NCBI GenBank assembly: GCA_947044405.1
Contig: CAMRHE010000653.1
Span: 329,501 to 393,500, forward strand
Length of the DNA stretch: 64,000 nucleotides
Origin: Leptodactylus fallax
Taxonomy: Eukaryota > Chordata > Amphibia > Anura > Leptodactylidae
Direction of reading: 5' to 3'
The notes beneath the pieces were generated by a model. The model saw only the letters and a list, made by a program, of their open reading frames with translations. It had not been told where the DNA came from and did not search any database. Both the position numbers and the translations under genes were made by a program. Shown piece after piece: positions 44,213-56,200 of the stretch (positions are counted from its first letter, which is position 1; every line of letters begins with the position of its first letter).

Positions 44213-47200
44213 CTGGAAGTAGAGACACGGGTTAAGTCTGTCTATACAGTAAGTAGTCATTGTGGTTTTCAGACCATTTCATGGCATACAGTATCACTAG
44301 GACAAGCCATCACTTCCACATCAGTAAGAATCAGACTGCTGGGACCCCACAATCCTCACAAAGAAGGGGGTGCAATTCATGCACAGTATATTCCTACACA
44401 AGTGAAGTCTTTGATGAAATTATTTTACACCCCACTACACATATGGTAACCACTGACCTGTCATTCAGCTTGTGCAGAGCGTGGGCGCAGGTTACCAAGT
44501 GCTTGCTGAAATTTCCCAGCCGTGTTAAGGTGACGCCACCTCCGAGCCCCTTAAACCAGCTCTGAGGTAGACAGTCCACTATCTGCAGAGGAACAAATCG
44601 GATTAACCCAGAAACACCCAGAGAAGAGAAGAAGAAAGTGGACCAGCCAAGTCTATGGGTTTGAGAACAAGTTGGTCAGGCCCTTAGGCGTGTTAGACAC
44701 GTGTACAATGAGATACGGTTTTTGAAGGTGTTGAGTTAATTTTTATTTATGACCTGTCCTCAGGATAGGCTATCAGTAATAGATCAATGGGGGTCCGACA
44801 CCTGCCGCTCCACTTCACCTTTACATTTGCTCCATATTGGCCATGTGTTGTAGTTACGGCCTTGTCCCATTCACTCTTATGGGATGAAGCTGTAATTATA
44901 TTACACGGCCCCCTCTAATATCTGATCAGCGCCGGTCCCCAGTCAGACTCCCACTGAACTTGTACTGATAACCTATCCTGAGGCTAAGCCATCAACAAAA
45001 AATGAACTGGTTAACAACTTTGATGTCCTGAATGGCATAGTCAAGTGAATAAAAGCATTGTGAACCACGCCTGACCGTTAACCAATGCTACACAGTGGCA
45101 CTGGCATGACGGGTTACCTTGCAGCACTTGTTCACCAGCTCAGGGCCTGGCTCTGCATTGAGAAGAACTAGGAGGAGGTAGCGATTCAGCAGCTTGTCCA
45201 GGCTGAGCTCTTGTAGGATGTCTTCCTGAAGGAAACCATCCCATAGGAGAATATTCCCAAATAACTGAAAACACAAGCAAGAAAATGTAATGTTAATAAT
45301 GGAGTCTGATCCCAGAGGAGCCAAAGGCAGTTACCAGTAACCTTTACACAATCCTTATCTACTACAACCCTTAACAACCTCGGATCTACTACCCAGGGAG
45401 TGACTGCAGGATTGTCCCCAAGTGTCCTGCCATGCCTCTTACCTTGGAACATTCCTGTACATGTTGTATTTGTATTTGTATCTGCTTATCTTTGCTGCTG
45501 TAACACACTGAATTTCCCCATTGTGGGACTATTAAAGGACTATTATTATTATTATTATTATTATTATGTACATATTAAAGGGGTTGTCACAATAACATCA
45601 TATCACTTATTCACAAGACAGATAAGTGTTTGTTCGCTGGTGCCCCACCTATCACAAGATCAGGGGTCCCATGTCTTCTGTTTGAATGGAGCAACAGATG
45701 AACATGCACGCTCCATTCAATACCTAGGGGAGTGATGGCTGAGCTTTATACATCCCATAGACTTAGAATGAAGCAACAGTCATGCCTGTTCCATGCTCCA
45801 TTCAATCTATTTGGGACTGCCGGAAATAACCAAACATAGCAGTCAGCTTTGTGGCATGGTTCTGCCAACAGCTGCTTTGTCTGACACCCTTATACACATG
45901 CATACTTGGCTCAGCTGAGCGGTGCATGGGTCCCAGTAGGGAAGAAAGCAGCTACCATACTCCACTGACAGAGTCTTATCATCCAAAGTAAAAAAGGGAT
46001 CGGGCAGTCATAATCCAAAATGCCAGATCCTCATCTCCCTACATTCTACAGTCAGGAGGCCCTTATACACTTCAAATGGCTTTCAAACCCAACAAAAGCA
46101 GCAGGTTTGGTTAATGTATATGGGTAAGTTTTCATTAATATTCTGGGACATCCCCGTTAATGTACATACAGCATGTAGCATGCAGGGGGACATAGTCACA
46201 CAACTTACCTTTACAGCTGACCAGAAACGTCTCTCCTGAAATTTTGAATGCGGAGAATTCCTGTCCTCTAAAAATCTGTAAGAACAGAGTTCACCAAAGC
46301 TCAGACGCAGTCACAACCTGTATCATCTAGAGCTAGATCATCGCAAATCCTGAGTGCTTCCAGCATGAATGTCGCCTTTACGTGTCCCATCAGCCATTAA
46401 TGTGTAACTGCACTATCACTATAACTTTTGACATACAGTGACTGGTCAGAGGCTTTGCTTGGTGGAGGTGCGGAGAACTACACCAGTCACTAAAATGAAG
46501 GGGCAGTAGCTCTCCCTCCCTCTCTTACTCACCAGCTGAAGATTGGACTCTATGATCTACATCACTGACTGTATGGTACTCCAATCCAACATGGCTGCTG
46601 ACTGGGCGGCACATGACCTGACCCATCATTGGCCTCCACTAAACAACATGACACATGGTATTAAATCATGCTTAGTGTTATTCAATGGAGGCCACTGATC
46701 GGGCCTTGCATGGACCAGAGCGCCATACAGACAGTGATGAAGATACGGTTTCCAGCACATGCAGGTAATAGAAATAAATTGACAGCCCTTTAATAACTGT
46801 ACTTGAGTCATTCCTGCTTCTCCTAACCCACCCTACTAAGTTATACAGGAGACTCTGATTCAATAGATGTAGAAGTTATCACGTCTGACCTCTTAGGGTA
46901 GAGGGGAATAAATACATCATCTTCTATGGCTTTCTTCAATCTTGAAACCAGACCATCGACAAGCCCCTAAAACAAAGTACAAGTGTTACAAATATACAAG
47001 ACCTGACAAATATCCTTAATATTTACTGACATAATTTCCTAGTTATCCCACCCCAAAAATCAGAATGAATGAGCACAGATACCAGACACAACCACATATG
47101 TACAGACATCGCTGTTAGGGTGGATGTCGGCTAGCCGTCATTTATTCTACTTACTCCCAGTGGATAAAAAACAGTCTATGGTCATGCGGTACAAGGCCCA

Positions 47201-50200
47201 TGGTCATGCGGTATACGGCCGTATATCACATGACCATGGACTGATTTTTATCCACAGTTAGCAAGCAGAATGACTGACAACAAGCAGAGATCTAGAAAAC
47301 CATGAGGAATTGATACAGAAAGTATATTGGAAAATTGTACAACTTTTTATTATACAAACAATAACATTGGTTTCTCAATATTGGTCTGAAAGCAGCCATA
47401 GAAACTTTCTTCCGTCATGTTTTTCTTTATCTTTCTGACAAAAGAAAAAGTTTATTTTTTTAAAGCTTTTTACTCCTTGCTTAGACATTTGGTTGAAATG
47501 AAACACGGTCTGCTGCAGCCACCACTAGATGGAGCTTAAAGGGAATCTGTCAGGTCAATCTGGGACACTAAACCACCCACAGGTCCTTATAGACCTGGGG
47601 TTTAGTGTCCCAAATCGCCCTGTTGTAATGTAATCCTCAGGCACATTAAAAATAAAAAATCTTTATACTCACCTAGAGAAGGATCCAATGTACGCTGTTT
47701 GGTGAAAACAGTCCGGCTTATTTATGAGATTTTTTGTTGGCACGACTCCCGGCACCTGCGCTGTTCTTCAGTGAAGCCAAAGATGGACATCCCAGCTTCA
47801 CTGCATAATTGCAGGGCATGCGCACTGAAGTCGAGGTGTACTCCTCTGGCTTCACTGAAGAACAGCACAGGGAGTACAGCGGCCGGGTGAGTATAAAGCT
47901 TTTTTATTTTTAATATGGCCATGGACTGCGTTATAACAGGGTGATTTGGGACACGAAAACCCCAGGTCCATATGGACGTGCAGGTGGTTTAGTGTCCCAA
48001 ATTGCCCTGAAAGATTCCCTTTAACGGATGCACTTTTATTACCGAGTTCATAGTACAAACAGAATGCAGTGAGCTCCCCCTAGTGGTGGATGCAGGCAGT
48101 AATTTGTCACCTAACTCTTTAACTAAGCAGGAGTTATGGAGCTTTGTATCAAGAGTCCAACTCATATAACGCTATATTAAAGAATTAAAGGGTTATTCCT
48201 ATCCCAGCATATTACTGCTGAGATGGGAATAAGAGCTTCTAAGACCAGACTTACCGAAACAGCTGACCAGTGCTGCTCTGCGCTGTTGACTCCCACAGAG
48301 GTGAAGGGGAACTTTGGAAACAGACTAGCACAGCTGAGCTGCAGTTATGGAAGCAGTGAGGCTCAGCTGTTGCCATAGTTCCCATTCTCCTCTATGGGAT
48401 TTGTGGGAACAAATGAACATGGCTGCTCTATGCCGCAAGTCTCTCCATAGGTGTTGGAACTTAGGAGCACTTACTCCAATCTCAGTAGTGATTTGTACAG
48501 ATGGGAATAACCCTGTAACCAGCACATGTGTTAAAGCAAGTACATATACTATGGTTATGGTGCATGTTTTGTGGAGGTTTTACTACATTTCTGTTCAGTT
48601 TTAGAAAACGGCAATTGTGGGACTACACATGTATTTTACATGCAGTTTTGTTGTGGGATATATCACACCATCTCACCTGCACAGGTTTGCTTTTCTCATC
48701 CCCAAGTACATGTGTTTTGCAGAAACGCACCAGTCTGACAGTCTGAGAAGATGACAAAGGATCCCACACATGCTCAACAAGTCCTGAAATAAAATATGAA
48801 TTACAGTCTATTATACACGGTTTACGCTAAGTTCACACTAGTGCCAGCTCTCCGTCCTTCACTTCCTCTGATAAAAAGCCAGAACGCTTTTGGATTACAT
48901 TACTTATCCTGTACTGATCCTGAGTTACATCCTGTATTATACTCCAGAGCTGCACTCACTATTCTGCTGGTGCAGTCACTGTGTACATACATTACATTAC
49001 TTATCCTGTACTGATCCTGAGTTATATCCTGTATTATACTCCAGAGCTGCACTCACTATTCTGCTGGTGCAGTCACTGTGTACATACATTACATTACTTA
49101 TCCTGTACTGATCCTGAGTTACATCCTGTATTATACTCCAGAGCTGCACTCACTATTCTGCTGGTGGAGTCACTGTGTACATACATTACATTACTTATCC
49201 TGTACTGATCCTGAGTTACATCCTGTATTATACTCCAGAGCTGCACTCACTATTCTGCTGGTGCAGTCACTGTGTACATACATTACATTACTTATCCTGT
49301 ACTGATCCTGAGTTACATCCTGTATTATACTCCAGAGCTGCACTCACTATTCTGCTGGTGCAGTCACTGTGTACATACATTACATTACTTATCCTGTACT
49401 GATCCTGAGTTACATCCTGTATTATACTCCAGAGCTGCACTCACTATTCTGCTGGTGCAGTCACTGTGTACATACATTACATTACTTATCCTGTACTGAT
49501 CCTGAATTACATCCTGTATTATACTCCAGAGCTGCACTCACTATTCTGCTGGTACAGTCACTGTGTACATACATTACATTACTTATCCTGTACTGATCCT
49601 GAGTTACATCCTGTATTATACTCCAGAGCTGCACTCACTATTCTGGTTGCTAGAGAAAGTCATTAAGCTTGTTTAGAGATACATCTTGCTTTCAGTGTTT
49701 GCTGTGAAGCTATACAATTGTGAACACAGCTCTAGAGTACAATACAGACTGTAACTTGAGATCAGTATAAGAAAATAAACTTACAGTTACCCATTATACG
49801 CACAGACTGCTGCCATCCAGAAGTCCAGGCAATTTTTTTGCCAATACCCAATTTTAGAAAACCAGAAACTGCACTGAAATGATTGATGAGTTTATTGGAG
49901 TTGTTCCCCTTTAATAGAAAAGGTCATGGTCTCATACACATCTATGTACGGCAGTTTCTCACCTAAAACCTTGGGAATCACAGTCTTCTCGATGACAGCC
50001 ATCAGCACTTTATGATCTGGGTCGTCCTCCATGTTGTTTTCATGGTCGTGTTTACTAAAACAAAAGTCATCCAGGTCACGATACCAAGACATGTGCTCCA
50101 GCTCTGGGGTGTTCTGGGGGGAAGAGAACAAAGATATCAACCACACCAGTTCATACTACAAGTACATGTAAGGGTGGGTTCACACCTGCGCTTGCTGTCC

Positions 50201-53200
50201 GTCCGTTGCCAATCCAGTGAAAATCTCGGCGAACTGGATTGGCATCGGATACAGACCGGTCAGCGGCGCATTGGTTAAAAACTCATTCATTTGAATGGGT
50301 TTTTAAAGCAATGCGCGGGTGTGCGCTTACACCCTCTGCGCTGCGAATCCTTTTTTTTTCGTCGGACACGAAGTCCTGCGTGTCCGACTTTGTTTCCAAC
50401 GAAAAAAAAAAGGATTCGCAGCGCAGAGGGTGTAAGCGCACACCCGCGCATTGCTTTAAAAACCCATTCAAATGAATGAGTTTTTAACCAATGCGCCGCT
50501 GACCGGTCTGTATCCGATGCCAATCCAGTTCGCCGAGATTTTCACTGGATTGGCAACGGACGGACAGCAAGCGCAGGTGTGAACGAAGCATAAGATTGGT
50601 AACGTAACCTGTAATTTAAGAGAACACTCCACTGACACACTGACCTAGCGCATCGCCTAAGGGGGAGGAGCATGACACTAGAATCCTCTTTATTGCTCTT
50701 TGCATTCTTGTCTCATGCTCCGCCCACTTCAGGTCCTGCACTAGGTATAACACAGTATCAGTTTTGCCTAGAATGACAATATTAAAGTAACAGGCAAATG
50801 TTATGCTACCTGCAGGGGATTCCAGTCTATTAACTGCATCCTGACCAGAGGGCTTAGCAGTTTGGGAATACATAAACTGATGTAGGCATCATAATAGGTC
50901 TCTGGGAACCGCTCCCTCCACTCATGAAACTTGGACAGGATGTTCTTAGTCTGGCAGAAATCTTCATGGACGTCTTCGAAGATGGGTTTACACAGGATCA
51001 GAACGTCCTCTGTAGAAGGGAAATATTGGTGAATTGGCAATGTATCTAGATTACAGTCAGGCTGCATAAGAGTAGGGGCTGCTATGGATGTGTGATATGG
51101 CGGTATGGCAGTATTACTAACCATACGAATGTGGTCGCTCCTTATCTGTGTATTTGGCATCCCTCTGTCATGGATTGTAGGTGTGTGAGTGGATGTTTAG
51201 AAGTACTATGCATATGTGCAATCCCTACAATTTACTACTTGGGCCTGTCTGCATCCTACAGTGAACCATTGCTTCAACCCCTACTTGTTAGAAGGATCTT
51301 CTGACAATAAATAGATCACAAAGTGTCCCCTGCTGGAACTCCCAAGAATCAGCAGTAGTCTCTGGGGAAACTTTTCAATAAGTGTTCAATTTCCCTGCAA
51401 CGCCACCACAGGGGAAGTGAAGCATTACACTATGTCCTTTCATTTCAATGGGCTGTCTGTGTAATGCAGGACAGGTTCTCCAGAAAGAGAGATGATCTTT
51501 GTAACCACTCTAGCCAAGATATAAGGATCCTCTATTAAAAGGTTTGTCCAGGATAAATTTTAGAGCTCACTGGTGGCAGTGTAAAATAAAAAATAAATAA
51601 GAGATACTTACCTACTCCTGGTCTTCAGTTCGGGCGCTGCATCCCCTGTTACCTCCTGCCTCCTCCTGGAGTGCAGAGGCTGAAGTGACCACTATGGCCA
51701 ATGAATAGTCTTGGTGGTTACCTAATCAGAACCAGTGACGTCCCTTCTGAAACGGCCACCATTTCCCATCAGGTGACCACTATGGTCAGTGATGGTCCTT
51801 ATTGATCACCTGAATGTCCGCACTTCCAGCCCCAGCAGTCCATGCACACATGGTCTTGGGCACATGGCACAGATCACCATAGCCATCAGCTCTGATACAC
51901 TGTTACAAGCCTCACATCTGTGATAGTTGGATATGATCAGGACAGATGTCAAATTCAATATGCAGCAGAGCAGAGTCTGTCACTGCAGAGGGGAGAAGTT
52001 TGTAATTTGGCACCAGTCACTGTAGTAACTTGATGTGTTGTCGGTGGTTTTCTAAACCCTCACATAAAATGCTTCTGTCCCCCTCCCCTTTACCTTGGTC
52101 TTGCTTGTATTCACGCTCTTGGTCAGGAGGCAGCTCATCGTCACTAGACATTCCTTCATGGTCATCCTTGCATTTCTGCCGTCTTCTCATCCTGCACAAG
52201 GTAAATTAAACCCATAATAAGCAAGAAAATACATATAACAGCAAGCCATATCTGAAAATATACCCAAGTAACGAAGTACAGTAAAGACCAAAAGTTTGGA
52301 CACACCTCATTCCAAGAGTTTTCTGTATTTTCATGACTATAAAAATTGTAGATTCACACTGAAGGCATCAAAACTATGAATTAACACATGTGGAATTATA
52401 TATTTAACAAAAAAGTGTGAAACAACTGAAAATATGTCTTATATTCTAGGTTCTTCAAAGTAGCCACCTTTTGCTTTGATTACTGCTCTGCACACTCTTG
52501 GCATTCTCTTGATGAGCTTCAAGAGGTAGTCACCTGAAATGGTCTTCCAACAGTCTTGAAGGAGTTCCCAGAGATGCTTAGCACTTGTTGGCCCTTTTGC
52601 CTTCACTCTGCGGTCCAGCTCACCCCAAACCATCTCGATTGGGTTCAGGTCTGGTGACTGTGGAGGCCAGGTCATCTGGCGTAGCACCCCATCACTCTCC
52701 TTCTTGGTCAAATAGCCCTTACACAGTCTGGAGGTGTGTTTGGGGTCATTGTCCTGTTGAAAAATAAATGATGGTCCAACTAAACGCAAACCGGATGGAA
52801 TAGCATGCCGCTGCAAGATGCTGTGGTAACCATGCTGGTTCAGTATTCCTTCAATTTTGAATAAATCCCCAACAGTGTCACCAGCAAAGCCCCCCACACC
52901 ATCACACCTCCTCCTCCATGCTTCACGGTGGGAACCAGGCATGTAGAGTCCATTCGTTCACCTTTTCTGCGTCGCACAAAGACACGGTGGTTGGAACCAA
53001 AGATCTCAAATTTGGACTCATCAGACCAAAGCACAGATTTCCACAGGTCTAATGTCCATTCCTTGTGTTCTTTAGCCCAAACAAGTCTCTTCTGCTTGTT
53101 GCCTGTCCTTAGCAATGGTTTCCTAGCAGCTATTTTACCATGAAGGCCTGCTGCACACAGTCTCTTCTTAACAGTTGTTGTAGAGATGTGTCTGCTGCTA

Positions 53201-56200
53201 GAACTCTGTGTGGCATTGATCTGGTCTCTAATCTGAGCTGCTGTTAACCTGCGATTTCTGAGGCTGGTGACTCGGATGAACTTATCCTCCGCAGCAGAGG
53301 TGACTCTTGGTCTTCCTTTCCTGGGGCGGTCCTCATGTGAGCCAGTTTCTTTGTAGCGCTTGATGGTTTTGGCCACTGCACTTGGGGACACTTTCAAAGT
53401 TTTTCCAATTTTTCGGACTGACTGACTGACCTTCATTTCTTAAAGTAATGATGGCCACTTGTTTTTCTTTACTTAGCTGCTTTTTTTCTTGCCATAATAC
53501 AAATTCTAACACTCCATTCAGTAGGACTATCAGCTGTGTATCCACCTGACTTCTGAACAACACAACTGATGGTCCCAACCCCATTTATAAGGCAAGAAAT
53601 CCCACTTATTAAACCTGACAGGGCACACCTGTGAAGTGAAAACCATTTCAGGTGACTACCTCTTGAAGCTCATCAAGAGAATGCCAAGAGTGTGCAAAGC
53701 AGTAATAAAAGCAAAAGGTGGCTACTTTGAAGAACCTAGAATATAAGACATATTTTCAGTTGTTTCACACTTTTTTGTTAAGTATATAATTCCACATGTG
53801 TTAATTCATAGTTTTGATGCCTTCAGTGTGAATCTACAATTTTTATAGTCATGAAAATACAGAAAACTCTTGGAATGAGAAGGTGTGTCCAAACTTTTGG
53901 TCTGTACTGCAAATGCGCCTCTATACAAAGTCACATCACTTTGAAGTTTATCAGTGGTCTCTGCCACCGCCATGAATGTATGACAGATTGTCCCACCTCT
54001 GGAATCTGCATCTATTTTTAGAACAAGGGTCCTCCGATCCCAATCTAGCTTGGTGAAGTGGCCAGCCGTCTCCACATCCAGATGTGGAATAAACAAAGTA
54101 TGTATATATGTATGTATGTATGAAGCTCTCCTTATTTATTTCTATGGGGGCAGTAAATGGAGATGGCTGTTATGGGGAAGGGGGGGGGTTGTGCTGGAGA
54201 GCATTATGCCGTGTGTTGGGGCCGCTGAACAGTATTACACTGTGTGCTGGGGTCACTGAACAGCATTCATGGATAGATGTGGACCTGTTTCTGGAAGAAA
54301 GAAGCAGTGTCCTTCTAGTACGGTACTTCTTATGGTTAAATCGAGGGTTAAAAACACAGGCAGTAAGAAAAAAATGATGTTGTATTGGGTGGCCTTGCTG
54401 TGCACAATAATGGGGCACTGTGGTCCTCTTTAGTACATTCTCTCAGTTGGATACCTCTTTTACATTAGGGGGAAGAGAGGGCTACTCAGAAATTGTCTGT
54501 TCTGAGCCCACCAGTGCACGGCCATGCAATGTAAACTCTTACGTCACCTTCGTAGCTCCAGGTCCTGCAGGCGGCTCGTTTCATCTGCAGACACATCATT
54601 CACACTTTCATTTCCTGAAAGTAAGAGACACAATCCATGAAAAGCATCTATGATGTGAAGAGGCAGAGGACATGTCAGACAGCAGTCAGATCATGAGGAA
54701 ACAGAGGACACATCAGCCGGCAGTCATATCATGAGGAGGCAGAGGACACGTCAGCCGGCAGTCATATCATGAGGAGGCAGAGGACACGTCAGATGGCAGT
54801 CATATCATGAGGAGGCAGAGGACACGTCAGCCGGCAGTCATATCATGAGGAGGCAGAGGACACGTCAGCCGGCAGTCATATCATGAGGAGGCAGAGGACA
54901 CGTCAGCCGGCAGTCATATCATGAGGAGGCAGAGGACACGTCAGCCGGCAGTCATATCATGAGGAGGCAGAGGACACGTCAGCCGGCAGTCATATCATGA
55001 GGAGGCAGAGGACACGTCAGCCGGCAGTCATATCATGAGGAAGCAGAGGACACGTCAGCCAGCAGTCATATCATGAGGAGGCAGAGGACACGTCAGACGG
55101 CAGTCATATCATGAGGAGGCAGAGGACACATCAGCCGGCAGTTATATCATGAGGAGGCAGAGGACACATCAGACGGCAGTCATATCATGAGGAAGCAGAG
55201 GACACGTCAGCCGGCAGTCATATCATGAGGAGGCAGAGGACATGTCAGACAGCAGTCAGATCATGAGGAAACAGAGGACACATCAGCCGGCAGTCATATC
55301 ATGAGGAGGCAGAGGACACATCAGACGGCAGTCATATCATGAGGAGGCAGAGGACACGTCAGCCGGCAGTCATATCATGAGGAGGCAGAGGACACGTCAG
55401 ATGGCAGTCATATCATGAGGAGGCAGAGGACACGTCAGCCGGCAGTCATATCATGAGGAGGCAGAGGACACATCAGCCGGCAGTCATATCATGAGGAGGC
55501 AGAGGACACGTCAGCCGGCAGTCATATCATGAGGAGGCAGAGGACACGTCAGCCGGCAGTCATATCATGAGGAAGCAGAGGACACGTCAGCCAGCAGTCA
55601 TATCATGAGGAGACAAAGGACACGTCAGATGGCAGTCATATCATGAGGAGGCAGAGGACACGTCAGCCGGCAGTTATATCATGAGGAGGCAGAGGACACG
55701 TCAGATGGCAGTCATATCATGAGGAGGCAGAGGACACGTCAGCCGGCAGTCATATCATGAGGAGGCAGAGGACACATCAGATGGCAGTCATATCATGAGG
55801 AGGCAGAGGACACATCAGCCGGCAGTCATATCATGAGGAGACAAAGGACACGTCAGACGGAAGTCATATCATGAGGAGGCAGAGGACACGTCAGACAAAA
55901 GTCATATCATTGATAATATACCCACCAGCAAGCTTCTGGATTGTAGCAGACTCCAGCTGGAGGTCATCCTGTCTGCGCTTCAGCAGAGTTCTGCTGCGGC
56001 CTTCCCAGATCTGCGACATCTCAGATTCCGACTGATTAATCTCTTGAATCTAATAAAGAGATTGCACATTTTACAAGAGCCCCATGTCAGACTGGGTTAG
56101 CATAAAGGTATATTCACAATGTGTTTGCAGCATATGTCACAGGTATAGGTCAGGAGGACTTCCTAATGTATACCTCTGATGGATGCCATTATATAGACAC

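Noticed and set aside
48890..49666. Series of nearly identical 75-codon plus-strand frames
   Set aside because: They arise because a 97-bp repeat shifts frame by one base each unit; no start context, exon structure or family match.
53806..54096. 96-codon minus-strand frame inside the GCFC2 locus
   Set aside because: Overlaps the Tc1 end and a dispersed repeat; flanking GCFC2 exons already join in phase without it.
54650..55910. Regular short repeats that could be mistaken for a CRISPR array
   Set aside because: The 38-bp units abut with no unique spacers and lie in a vertebrate intron; it is a minisatellite.
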